This document shows positions 15,346-22,896 of a stretch of 23,605 bases of DNA, in pieces. The translations under genes were made by a program, and so were the position numbers. Under the pieces are notes generated by a model. The model had not been told where the DNA came from. It ran no database searches and worked only from the letters and a program-made list of their open reading frames with translations. This DNA is from JBNLBT01 sp050303435 (GTDB lineage Bacteria; Pseudomonadota; Gammaproteobacteria; Xanthomonadales; Marinicellaceae), in NCBI GenBank assembly GCA_050303435.1, contig JBNLBT010000047.1, positions 1-23,605 on the forward strand, given 5' to 3'. Position 1 is the stretch's first letter. Every line of letters starts with the position of its first letter.

Positions 15346-15959
15346 AGCGCCTGATTTACACCCCGCTGTTGCGCATGAGCCAGGGGCTCAACCGCGTCCT
15401 CGGCGGCTTTTGGCGCGCGCGCATCAAACCGACCGCCCTGAAACGCGGGCTGTACTTCGACAAACTGCGTTTTTTGCTGCATGCCTTTCAGTTTTCGTCC
15501 TATGGCAGCGGCTGCTCAATGCAAAAAGGCTTTCGCAAAACCGGCAACTGTCGCGTCACTTTGGGCAACAACGTGGCCTTCAGGCGCGGCGTGCTGCTGG
15601 CCGGTCACGGTGAACTCCGCATCGGCGATGGCACCGCCATCAACGACCGCTGCACCCTCACCTGCTACGATCAAATCCACATCGGCCGCGACGTCATGCT
15701 GGCGCCCAACGTCATGGTTTTGGACGTCAGCCACCGCCACGACGCCGGCGACGCGCCGATGGCCCAACAGGGACACAACCACGCCCCGGTGCACATCGGC
15801 GATGACGTGTGGATCGGGGCGCACTGCATCGTCACCCAGGGCGTGACCATCGGTCGCGGCGCCATCGTTGCAGCCAACAGCGTGGTCACCGGTGACATCC
15901 CGGAGTACGCCATCGCCGCCGGCTCTCCGGCGGTGGTCAAGAAATTCCGCAACACATGA
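15342..15959 (+). CDS. Hexapeptide-repeat acyltransferase (WbbJ/CysE-like)
   Basis: A 205-residue protein with a basic N-terminal region of about 60 residues, then a left-handed beta-helix: CRVTLGNNVAFRRGVLLAG, RIGDGTAINDRCTLTC, IHIGRDVMLAPNVMVLD, and the long C-terminal VHIGDDVWIGAHCIVTQGVT block, ending PEYAIAAGSPAVVKKF. The DVSHRHD stretch carries histidines where maltose/galactoside-type O-acetyltransferases have their catalytic base. It probably O- or N-acetylates a sugar of the repeat unit, on a lipid-linked or nucleotide-linked substrate (inference). ATGA overlaps join it to the aminotransferase before it and the flippase after it. Confidence 0.85.
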   Translation: MKRLIYTPLLRMSQGLNRVLGGFWRARIKPTALKRGLYFDKLRFLLHAFQFSSYGSGCSMQKGFRKTGNCRVTLGNNVAFRRGVLLAGHGELRIGDGTAINDRCTLTCYDQIHIGRDVMLAPNVMVLDVSHRHDAGDAPMAQQGHNHAPVHIGDDVWIGAHCIVTQGVTIGRGAIVAANSVVTGDIPEYAIAAGSPAVVKKFRNT

Positions 15960-17398
15960 GGGCCCGATTGCGCGCCACCGCGTTGATGTCTTCCTCGTCG
16001 GTGCTGACCATTCTGACCAACGTGATCAAATCCAAGGGCATTGCACTGATGCTCGGTCCCTCGGGCATCGGGCTGTTGGCCTTGTACCAATCGTTGCACA
16101 ATCTGCTGGCCACACTGGGCGGTATATTCTCCGGCGGCGGCGCGGTGCAGGTGATCACCGAACTGCGCAAAGACCAGGCACACCGTGCGCTGCAGCGCTT
16201 ATTCTTTCAGTCGCTGGGCGTGCTGGCGCTGATCACCGCAGCACTGGTGCTGCTGTCCGCTCTGCTGGGTCAACAGATTGCCTTTTGGGTGTTTGGTGAC
16301 GGCACGCAACGCCTGGGCCTGCTGTGGCTGAGCCTGGGCGCCTTGCTGATTTTTACCGGCGTTTTTTTCACCTCCTGGCTGAACGGCTTCCGCCACATTG
16401 AAACGATTGCCCGGGTCAAGGTATACGCCGCGCTGTGCGCCACCGTTGCCGCCCTGTTGATCATCTACCTGGCCGGCCCAAAGGGTGTGTTTGCGCTGGT
16501 CCTGTTGCTGCCGGCGGCCACCGTGCTGTTGAGCTGGCCACGGGTGCGGGCGACACTGAATGAGCTCAAGGCACGCGCAACTGAATCGACCGACCATGAC
16601 CCGCACGCGCTGCGGCGCGTGGCGTCCATCGGCGCGGTGATGTTCGTCAACGCCGGCCTGTTTGTGCTGGCCGTATTGTGGGTGCGCACGCGCATCGGCC
16701 ATCAGCTGGATCAGGGCGCCATCGGCCTGCACCAGGCGGCCTGGTCGATGTCGATGGTGTACATTGAAATCATCCTGGCGGCCTTTGCTGTAGACTATTT
16801 TCCACGCATGGTGGCGCGCAAAGACGACCCGGCCGCGCTGCAGACCGGTTACAACCAGCAACTGAGTCTGTCGCTGTGGATCATCGCCCCGGCCTTGCTG
16901 GTGATTCACGCGATTGCGCCGTGGCTGATTCAATTGTTGTATTCTGCTGAATTTGTGCCTTCGGCCGAACTGTTGAAAACCCAGCTGCTCGGCGACGTGT
17001 TCAAGGTCGCCTGCTGGTTGATGGGCTATCTGTTCATCGCCACCCGGCGTTTGCGCACCAGCCTGCTACTGCAAGTCATCTGGGTGGCGGCGTTCACAGG
17101 CTTTATCCATGGGTTGCTGCCGGCCTGGGGCTTGGTGGCCAGCGCCTGGGGCTTCGTCGTCGCTTACGCGTCAATGGCCGTGTTCAGCGCCTTCTTGTTG
17201 CACCGGGCCCTGCGCATCACCACCAGCGCCGCCAATCTGTGGCTGATGGGTTTAACCGTGGCTCTGCTGCTGCTGTTTTCGGCTTTCGACCGGCTGTGGC
17301 CGCATCTGGCGTTGTGGTTGCAATTGAGCGTGGCCGCCGCCTTCAGTCTGCAATCGGCGCGCGTGCTGCTGCGTTATTGGAGAACGCCGGATGCCTGA
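15956..17398 (+). CDS. Wzx-type polysaccharide flippase (O-antigen translocase)
   Basis: A 480-residue inner-membrane protein with about 12-14 hydrophobic helices, of the MOP exporter superfamily (Polysacc_synt/WzxE-like). The N-terminus (VLTILTNVIKSKGIALMLGPSGIGLLALYQS) and the GGIFSGGGAVQVITELRKDQ loop resemble WzxE/lipid III flippases. It would turn the undecaprenyl-PP-linked repeat unit to the periplasmic face before polymerisation. It overlaps the acyltransferase stop (ATGA) and is overlapped by the next glycosyltransferase (ATGCCTGA). Confidence 0.92.
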   Translation: MRARLRATALMSSSSVLTILTNVIKSKGIALMLGPSGIGLLALYQSLHNLLATLGGIFSGGGAVQVITELRKDQAHRALQRLFFQSLGVLALITAALVLLSALLGQQIAFWVFGDGTQRLGLLWLSLGALLIFTGVFFTSWLNGFRHIETIARVKVYAALCATVAALLIIYLAGPKGVFALVLLLPAATVLLSWPRVRATLNELKARATESTDHDPHALRRVASIGAVMFVNAGLFVLAVLWVRTRIGHQLDQGAIGLHQAAWSMSMVYIEIILAAFAVDYFPRMVARKDDPAALQTGYNQQLSLSLWIIAPALLVIHAIAPWLIQLLYSAEFVPSAELLKTQLLGDVFKVACWLMGYLFIATRRLRTSLLLQVIWVAAFTGFIHGLLPAWGLVASAWGFVVAYASMAVFSAFLLHRALRITTSAANLWLMGLTVALLLLFSAFDRLWPHLALWLQLSVAAAFSLQSARVLLRYWRTPDA

Positions 17399-18365
17399 AA
17401 CCAAGCAACCTCTGGTCACAGTGATCACCAGCGCCTACAAACACGGCGCCTACATCGCCCAGGCGGTGCAGAGCGTCATTGATCAGACCTTCGAAAACTG
17501 GGAATACATTGTTCTTGACGACGCCTCCGGTGACGACACCGCCGAAGTGCTGGCTCAATTCAGCCACGATCCGCGCATCCGCGTGGTGCTGGGCCAGACC
17601 AACCGCGGCCAATCGCACCGCATGAATCAGGGCATTGACCTGGCGCGCGGCGAATTCATTGCCATTCTGCCGTCCGACGACTGGTATTTGCCGGACAAAT
17701 TGAAACTGCAGGTGGAGAAATTCAGGCAACTGGACGATTCGTTCGGCGTGGTTTACGGCGCCGGCCTGCGTTATTTTGAAGACCGCGATGAAACCCTGCC
17801 GGCCACCACCAACGGCCTGATGCAACGCGGCTGGATTCTCGAAGCCTTGCTGACCGGCCCGTTTTTCATCTACCCGATCACACCGATGTTCCGCAAAAGC
17901 TGTTTTGACGACTGCCGCTTTGATGAAAGTTACCGCGCCGAAGGCGAGGCGATTCATTTCAAACTGGCCATACACCACCAATACGACTTCGTCGAGCAGC
18001 CACTGGCGGTGATGCGTCAGCACGATTTCAACACCGGCGGGCGCATTCAAATGATGCTGGATGACAACATCCGCTACCGCGAAGAGCTGTTTGCCCAGCC
18101 CGATTTTCCCGCGCAACTGAAGCCCCTGCTGCCACAAATCAAGGCGCGCATTTACAAACTCAAAGGCTGGGAGTTGATCCGCATCGCCGGCGATTACCGC
18201 GCGGGTCGCAAGGCCCTGTGGCAGGCACTGCGCTGCCGCCCGACCCTGCTGTTTGACAAACGGGTGATCAGCGGGCTGTGTTTATCCATCCTGCCAAGCG
18301 CTCTTGCCGATCGACTGAACCGCGCTGTGACTCGCGCCAACAATACCTCTGGAGGAACCGCATGA
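17391..18365 (+). CDS. GT2-family glycosyltransferase (GT-A fold)
   Basis: A 324-residue glycosyltransferase whose first 200 residues match the GT2 fold: LVTVITSAYKHGAYIAQAVQS, FENWEYIVLDDASGDDT (nucleotide-binding Asp), NRGQSHRMNQGIDLARGEFIA and LPSDDWYLPDKL, where the SDD triplet is the metal-binding DxD. The C-terminal part (about 215-324) is helical and rather basic, with no obvious membrane helix. Donor unknown. The ATG overlaps the flippase stop by 8 bases, with GGAG 8 bases upstream. It ends overlapping the third acyltransferase gene (ATGA). Confidence 0.92.
   Translation: MPETKQPLVTVITSAYKHGAYIAQAVQSVIDQTFENWEYIVLDDASGDDTAEVLAQFSHDPRIRVVLGQTNRGQSHRMNQGIDLARGEFIAILPSDDWYLPDKLKLQVEKFRQLDDSFGVVYGAGLRYFEDRDETLPATTNGLMQRGWILEALLTGPFFIYPITPMFRKSCFDDCRFDESYRAEGEAIHFKLAIHHQYDFVEQPLAVMRQHDFNTGGRIQMMLDDNIRYREELFAQPDFPAQLKPLLPQIKARIYKLKGWELIRIAGDYRAGRKALWQALRCRPTLLFDKRVISGLCLSILPSALADRLNRAVTRANNTSGGTA
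18351..18355 (+). promoter_or_regulatory. Strong ribosome binding site for the last acyltransferase
   Basis: A perfect GGAGG lies 6 bases before the ATG at 18362. It fixes this start against a longer in-frame extension from 18278 that overlaps the glycosyltransferase gene, and suggests that this last gene is also translated independently of coupling. Confidence 0.75.
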
Positions 18366-18919
18366 GCAAATTCTTCAATGCAATCACACGCATGTTACGG
18401 TGGTGCAAAAACATCGCCATCCGCTTGCGCGCACACGCTCTGGGGCAACGCATCGAATTTGGCCAAAAATGTGCGGTTTCGGATTACGGCGCACTGAAAA
18501 CCACCGACGGCGGCTCCATTCAACTGGGCGCCCAAAGCAGCATTGATCGCGGTGCATTCTTATACGCCAAGTCCGGACGCATTGAAATCGGCGATCACGT
18601 GTACATCGGCCGCGGCACACAGATCGTGTGCAAGGGATCTATCCGCATTGAACGGGACAGTCTGATCGCCGCCTATTGCGTGATCCGCGACACCAACCAC
18701 GGCACCGCGGTGGGCACGCCGATGCGGCTGCAAACGGACCGCATCGATCCGGTGCACATCGGCGCCGATTGCTGGCTGGGTTCGCACGTCACCGTCACCG
18801 CCGGTGCGCGCATCGGCGACGGCGCAGTGATCGGCGCCAACGCAGTGGTCATCGGAGAAATTCCGGCGAACGCCATTGCCGTCGGCATTCCAGCCACTGT
18901 GAAAAAACAGCGCGGCTGA
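18362..18919 (+). CDS. Hexapeptide-repeat acyltransferase, last gene of the plus-strand operon
   Basis: A 185-residue protein. A short basic N-terminal helix (ITRMLRWCKNIAIRLRAHAL) precedes a left-handed beta-helix (SIQLGAQSSIDRGAFLY, RIEIGDHVYIGRGTQI, SIRIERDSLIAAYCVIRDTNHG, VHIGADCWLGSHVTVTAGAR) ending PANAIAVGIPATVKKQRG. It is related to the acyltransferase at 15342-15959: the last 55 or so residues align closely (HIGxDxWxGxH, PxxAIAxGxPAxVKK), so one may derive from a duplication. A role in acetylating the polysaccharide is likely; the substrate is unknown. The 197 bases to the next gene hold no obvious terminator. Confidence 0.85.
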   Translation: MSKFFNAITRMLRWCKNIAIRLRAHALGQRIEFGQKCAVSDYGALKTTDGGSIQLGAQSSIDRGAFLYAKSGRIEIGDHVYIGRGTQIVCKGSIRIERDSLIAAYCVIRDTNHGTAVGTPMRLQTDRIDPVHIGADCWLGSHVTVTAGARIGDGAVIGANAVVIGEIPANAIAVGIPATVKKQRG

Positions 18920-19104
18920 CAGTTAGAACTCCTTGCATCAGTCACATTGGATTTCACACCGAATCCAGTTCACATTTTCACCCCCGCCATTGTTCACGCC
19001 CGTTTCAGTCGACCGGGGCGACACTGGTTGTCAGGGACGGTCGCGTTGGCAGCGTGTCATGAATTCAACGCCGAATGCGCAGACTGTAAGAGAGCATGTG
19101 ATGT

Positions 19105-19110
19105 GGAGGA
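19105..19110 (+). promoter_or_regulatory. Ribosome binding site deciding the beta-helix gene start
   Basis: GGAGGA ends directly against the ATG at 19111 but lies 6 bases before the ATG at 19117, so the second ATG is the likely start. The preceding gap (18920-19104) shows no promoter I would defend. Confidence 0.7.
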
Positions 19111-19116
19111 ATGCAC

Positions 19117-20907
19117 ATGGACATCAAGGGATACACATTTTTGTTTTTGGCCATCTGCCTGGTGACTGGCTCAAGTCAGCAGGCCTGGGCCGATGTGCCG
19201 CAAGCGCACGGCGCCCTGGTCGTGGTCGGTCAGATGGGCGATTCGGATTGCGATTTCAACAGCGTACAGGCCGCCATTGACTCTGGCGCCGCTGAAATTC
19301 GTGTGGTCAATGCGGTGGACCGGGTGGAGAACCTGTTGATCGACGACCGCGACGTTGAAATCGTCGGTGGCTACGCCGATTGCGAGACCGCACTGGATGG
19401 CTTTCCAATCACCGGCGCCAGCGTGATCAACGGATCCGGTGCGGTTTTGCCGGTGATCACCGTTTTCGCCAACGGACCGCAACGGCAAATCACCCTGCGC
19501 AACATCGTGCTGCGCGGCGGCACCGCCGATCCCGGCAGTTTTCGCCCGGCCGGCGGCATTTCCACCGCCTTTGCCAACGTGCGACTGACGCTGCACAACG
19601 CCGACGTGTTCAACAACGACGGCGTGCTCGGCGGCGGCATTTACATCGGTGGCGCCAACTCCGAATTGATCCTCTCCGGCTCAGTGGTGCGGGTCAATAC
19701 CGCGGCCAACGGCGGCGGGGTGTATTGCGAATCCGGCGCGCGCGTGGTGGTGCGCGGCGGTCACAGCGGCAACATCAGCCTCAACAACGCCACCGGCCTG
19801 TCCACCGACGAAGGCAACGGCGGCGGCATCTATGCCGATGACTGCGAAGTTGAACTGAGTTCCGGCAACCTGCCCGGCACACTCGGTCCCGGCGGCATCA
19901 ACGGCAACAAGGCGCACCGACACGGCGGCGGCATCTACGCGGTCAACGGCAGCGTGGTGACCCTCAACGGCCACAACCCCTACGACACCTTCCAAACCCG
20001 CCCGGCCACGCTGGAAGGCAATCGCGCCGACGCCGATTTTGCCGGCGGCGGCGAAGGCGGTGCGATCTACGCCACCGGCGCCGGCACCCGCATCGACGCC
20101 TTTGGCACACTGATCGAAGGCAACCGTTCGGGCTTTCATGGCGGTGGTTTTTACCTGCAGGACGGCGCGCACCTGAACATGCACCGCCTGCCGGCGAAAT
20201 GCTGGGATGCGTTCAAATGCAACTACTTCCTCGACAACCGCGCCTCGACCAACAACGGCGTGGGCGGCGCCATCTACCTGCGCACCGGCGCCACCGCGAC
20301 CATTGCACAAACCTATTTCGATGACAACCGCGCCGATGAAGGCACCGCGATCTACGCCTCGCACAACGGCACCGCGGTGACCCTGGAAGGCAACATGTTC
20401 TGGCACAACGGCAACGACGGCCTGGACAATTACAACGACCTGCACGCCGTGGTTTCGGTCGGCGACGCGGCCATCACCGCCGGCTTCAACACTTTCGCCG
20501 ACAACGACCTGACCAGCGCCACCCTGCGCGCCGACGGTGCCCTGTTCCACGTGTTCAGCAGCGTCATCCACGACGTCGGCTCCGGCCCCGTGGTGGACAT
20601 CGCCAACGGCGCCAACACCGTGTTCGACTGCATCCAGACCCACGATGTGAGCCTGACCGGCAGCCAGATCCAGATCGGCAACCCGGCCTTTTTAAACCTG
20701 TCCACCGGCGACCTGCACCTCCTGCACCTGACCTCCCCGGCCATCGACGTGTGCGACACCGTGGCCTACACCCCGGTGTTCAACGACATCGACAACGACC
20801 CACGCGGCTACAACGACCCGACCCACCCCAACACACTCGGCCCCTACGACCTGGGCGCCGATGAAACCGAGGAAAACGACGTGATCTTCAGAAACGGATT
20901 GGATTGA
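19117..20907 (+). CDS. Secreted right-handed beta-helix protein with choice-of-anchor-Q-like end and short C-terminal tag
   Basis: A 596-residue exported protein. A signal peptide (MDIKGYTFLFLAICLVTG, cleavage after QQAWA) is followed by a region with two early cysteine-containing turns, then repeated GG(G/A)(I/V/F)Y units: GGGIYIGG, GGGVYCE, GGGIYADD, GGGIYAVN, GGAIYAT, GGGFYLQ and GGAIYLR, plus a variant GTAIYAS, at about residues 172-415. These alternate with x-G/D-N-R strands and resemble Pmp-like/parallel beta-helix coils. The end, with SPAIDVCDT, DIDNDPRGYN and LGPYDLGADE, resembles the choice-of-anchor Q domain. It finishes with TEENDVIFRNGLD, a short tail without a transmembrane helix. 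It could be an adhesin, surface-layer component or carbohydrate-active protein; I see no catalytic motif. A link to the neighbouring polysaccharide locus is only positional. Confidence 0.82.
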   Translation: MDIKGYTFLFLAICLVTGSSQQAWADVPQAHGALVVVGQMGDSDCDFNSVQAAIDSGAAEIRVVNAVDRVENLLIDDRDVEIVGGYADCETALDGFPITGASVINGSGAVLPVITVFANGPQRQITLRNIVLRGGTADPGSFRPAGGISTAFANVRLTLHNADVFNNDGVLGGGIYIGGANSELILSGSVVRVNTAANGGGVYCESGARVVVRGGHSGNISLNNATGLSTDEGNGGGIYADDCEVELSSGNLPGTLGPGGINGNKAHRHGGGIYAVNGSVVTLNGHNPYDTFQTRPATLEGNRADADFAGGGEGGAIYATGAGTRIDAFGTLIEGNRSGFHGGGFYLQDGAHLNMHRLPAKCWDAFKCNYFLDNRASTNNGVGGAIYLRTGATATIAQTYFDDNRADEGTAIYASHNGTAVTLEGNMFWHNGNDGLDNYNDLHAVVSVGDAAITAGFNTFADNDLTSATLRADGALFHVFSSVIHDVGSGPVVDIANGANTVFDCIQTHDVSLTGSQIQIGNPAFLNLSTGDLHLLHLTSPAIDVCDTVAYTPVFNDIDNDPRGYNDPTHPNTLGPYDLGADETEENDVIFRNGLD

Positions 20908-20912
20908 CGCCA

Positions 20913-20950
20913 GATGCCTGACGCGTGCAGCAGCGCGTCAGGCGTCTTTT
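20913..20950 (+). terminator. Strong Rho-independent terminator after the beta-helix gene
   Basis: GATGCCTGACGCG (20913-20925) pairs with CGCGTCAGGCGTC (20934-20946) as a 13-bp stem with one G-U pair, an 8-base loop and TTTT at 20947-20950, starting 5 bases after the beta-helix stop. The stop codon of the convergent minus-strand gene (20940-20938) lies inside the right arm. On the minus strand no T-run follows, so it acts mainly on plus-strand transcripts. Confidence 0.92.
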
Positions 20951-21573
20951 GACTCAGGCCACAATGGCCACTCATCGTGCCAGGCGATGCATGGATGGTT
21001 TTCAAAAAATTCATTTGCATGGGACTCATCGACCCAAATCTCCAGCCGATGCACCCGCTGCAAAGTTTTCCACCACACCGGTGAATATGTTTCCAAACGG
21101 TCTTGCTCAATGATTTCACAGCCGGGATGCGCCCGCGCAAAGGCCAGGAACAGCTCAAAAAATGCCCCGTGCACACTGTGCAGCGTGTATCGCTCGCGTT
21201 GATTCGCTGCATCCTCAAGGCCCGTGGTGATGAACCAGTAACGTGAGAAATCGGCCCGATAACGCAAGGCCCACATCTCGCCACCGGCGCGCGTCACGCC
21301 CAGATAATCGCTGGATTCTGCTGACAGCGCCGACAGGCGTTGGCGCGCGTCGTCAACGGGTTGATTGCCCGACAATGGATACACATCCAACAGGCCGTCG
21401 GCCTGCAATGCGCAAATGCGCGCGCGCAGTAAATCCGGCAACGGCGCCAGATGAAAACAACGCAAGTTCAAAATCTCGGCCGCGTTGTCACCGGCAAACC
21501 ATCTCAATGGGCAGCGCGTGTCCCACAGCGCCAGCAACAAGGCATCGTCAATGCTGCGCAGATCTTCTTTCAT
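20938..21573 (-). CDS. Unrecognised soluble protein, tandem paralogue A
   Basis: A 211-residue protein without signal peptide or membrane helix, rich in Trp, Leu and acidic residues. I do not recognise the family. It is a paralogue of the gene immediately upstream: shared elements in order are (S/A)ID-A(L/I)L--LW, RAR---L-A-G-L-V, RL----A-GG--WA---R-D--R-W-I, a -H--F---F-AF ... PG--IE(Q/E) helix, then the end W--L-RVH-L--. The open frame extends to a GTG at 21618, but that would overlap the neighbour; the ATG at 21573 lies one base past the neighbour's stop (TGAGATG), and both proteins then start the shared core after a short leader. The stop codon sits in the terminator stem of the convergent beta-helix gene. 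Confidence 0.75.
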   Translation of the reverse strand: MKEDLRSIDDALLLALWDTRCPLRWFAGDNAAEILNLRCFHLAPLPDLLRARICALQADGLLDVYPLSGNQPVDDARQRLSALSAESSDYLGVTRAGGEMWALRYRADFSRYWFITTGLEDAANQRERYTLHSVHGAFFELFLAFARAHPGCEIIEQDRLETYSPVWWKTLQRVHRLEIWVDESHANEFFENHPCIAWHDEWPLWPESKDA

Positions 21574-21574
21574 C

Positions 21575-22168
21575 TCAGCGGTGCCACTGCAATGTCGGGT
21601 GATCGTGTAAACGCACACGCTGCGACAGCTTGAGCAGCGAAAACTTCAGCACGTGCACGCGCGACAAACGTTTCCAGTACAGCACCTCCACCCCGTCCTG
21701 CACGGCCTCCTGCTCAATCACCAAACCGGGCAAGGTTTCAATGAAAGCCTTGAAATGCGCATAAAAGGGTGCGTGGGCGCAATAAAACACATGGCCCTTG
21801 CAATCGCGCTGCACAATCCAGAAACGCCGCCAGTCCACATGCATCCATTGCGCCCAACGCGCCCCGCCGGCCTCGCTTAAACGCAGGCTCACATCCGCGC
21901 GTTCAGGCTGCTGCAAAGCGGCGTGCACATCGCCGTCCACCTGCAGCCAGCCGCCGGCGTGCAAATGCGCAAAACGCGCCCGCTTCAAACGCGGCCAGTC
22001 GCCCAGATGCGGACACCACAGCCGCGCATGCACCCCCGTTTCACCAAAGCTGAAGTAATCACTTAAAGTCCGTGGAAACCGCCACAAACTGTCGAGAATC
22101 GCCCGATCAATGGCCGCATAATCTTCCCGCAACGGGTTGTGTCTATGCACCTCATCGCCCAAACTCAT
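21575..22168 (-). CDS. Unrecognised soluble protein, tandem paralogue B
   Basis: A 197-residue protein related to the downstream gene (AIDRAILDSLWRFPRTLSDYF, RARFAHLHAGGWLQVDGDVH, LRLSEAGGARWAQWMHVDWRRFWIV, FYCAHAPFYAHFKAFI, LVIEQEAVQDGVEVLYWKRL, SRVHVLKFSL). No signal peptide, membrane helix or known catalytic motif is visible; the many Trp/His/Arg residues and the two-copy tandem arrangement suggest a binding protein such as an immunity or adaptor protein, but that is speculation. The frame opens at a TTG (22195); the ATG at 22168 is preferred because it overlaps the stop of the membrane-protein gene (ATGA) and has a G-rich stretch just before it. Confidence 0.75.
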   Translation of the reverse strand: MSLGDEVHRHNPLREDYAAIDRAILDSLWRFPRTLSDYFSFGETGVHARLWCPHLGDWPRLKRARFAHLHAGGWLQVDGDVHAALQQPERADVSLRLSEAGGARWAQWMHVDWRRFWIVQRDCKGHVFYCAHAPFYAHFKAFIETLPGLVIEQEAVQDGVEVLYWKRLSRVHVLKFSLLKLSQRVRLHDHPTLQWHR

Positions 22169-22491
22169 GCCCCCGCCCCAAACCACACACCCCAACCGTG
22201 CCAGACCGCCACAACCATATTAATCAATTCAATCGTCGCCATGAATAAAATGGACACAAAGACAAGCGGCGCATTGGACAAACCATACGGCCAAAGTGAC
22301 TTGCGAAAAAAATACATTTGTATGATTAAATTCACCGCAGAGAGAACAAAAAAGCCAACGGTTTTCCAGCCACCAAAATGGATCAGATGGTTCCAGTTTC
22401 TCCCAGGGCTAATCAAAAACAACGCCAGCAAAAATACCAACACCACCCGGATAAAACCCCTCTCCAGCGCCTTGCGCGCCCCTTCATCCAT
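22165..22491 (-). CDS. Small membrane protein, three predicted helices
   Basis: About 108 residues with hydrophobic segments VVLVFLLALFLISP, TVGFFVLSAVNLIIQMYFF and FVSILFMATIELINMVVAVW; the C-terminus is glycine-rich (HGWGVWFGAGA). Family not recognised. The start is uncertain: an ATG at 22491 or an upstream TTG at 22506, 6 bases after the previous stop. Its stop overlaps paralogue B (ATGA), so the two are co-translated. The sequence is more AT-rich than the polysaccharide genes. Confidence 0.62.
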   Translation of the reverse strand: MDEGARKALERGFIRVVLVFLLALFLISPGRNWNHLIHFGGWKTVGFFVLSAVNLIIQMYFFRKSLWPYGLSNAPLVFVSILFMATIELINMVVAVWHGWGVWFGAGA

Positions 22492-22512
22492 GGCTGACAG
22501 ACTCAATTGGAT

Positions 22513-22824
22513 TCATGAAAATATCTTTATCCTGCACATCTTGAGCAGCACGATCATGGAAAACACAATCAAAACGAACAGCAGAAACACCGCCGTATTG
22601 AATCCATTCATGCGTTCATTTTCACTGCCCGGCTTTTTCAGCAACACCATTGGTAAGGCCAGCAACGGCATCACGAGAATCAGAAATTCCAACCATTGAT
22701 TCATCACTTTCTTGTGTTTAGCCAATTTTGTCACGGCCAACCACATCAGGATGTGCAGAAACATGTACACATACACACCACGCGATAACACCGAACACAC
22801 CCAAAGGTCCTTCAAAGCATCCAT
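22513..22824 (-). CDS. Small membrane protein, three predicted helices
   Basis: A 103-residue protein with helices around VYVYMFLHILMWLAVTKL, FLILVMPLLALPMVLL and TAVFLLFVLIVFSMIVLL, separated by basic (KHKK) and KKPGSENERMN loops. It shows no clear similarity by eye to the membrane protein downstream, although both are about the same size. ATG at 22824 with AGAGG 9 bases upstream. A 72-base gap precedes it on the minus strand; I saw no convincing promoter in that gap. Function unknown. Confidence 0.65.
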   Translation of the reverse strand: MDALKDLWVCSVLSRGVYVYMFLHILMWLAVTKLAKHKKVMNQWLEFLILVMPLLALPMVLLKKPGSENERMNGFNTAVFLLFVLIVFSMIVLLKMCRIKIFS

Positions 22825-22896
22825 GTCATCGTGCCTCTATTTTGGACGGCTGTGAAAAGGCTTGAATACCGATTGGATCAACACGCATGACTGGAC

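Noticed and set aside
18948..18966. GGATTT/GAATCC inverted repeat after the plus-strand operon as a terminator
   Set aside because: The stem is only six pairs including a wobble, with no following T-run.
19045..19070. TTGGCA plus GAATTCA as a promoter for the beta-helix gene
   Set aside because: No -10-like sequence at the right distance; GAATTC is just a short palindrome.
19681..20643. 320-codon minus-strand frame opposite the beta-helix gene
   Set aside because: Low-complexity Val/Ala/Gly composition mirrors the repetitive GGC/ACC codons of the beta-helix repeats.
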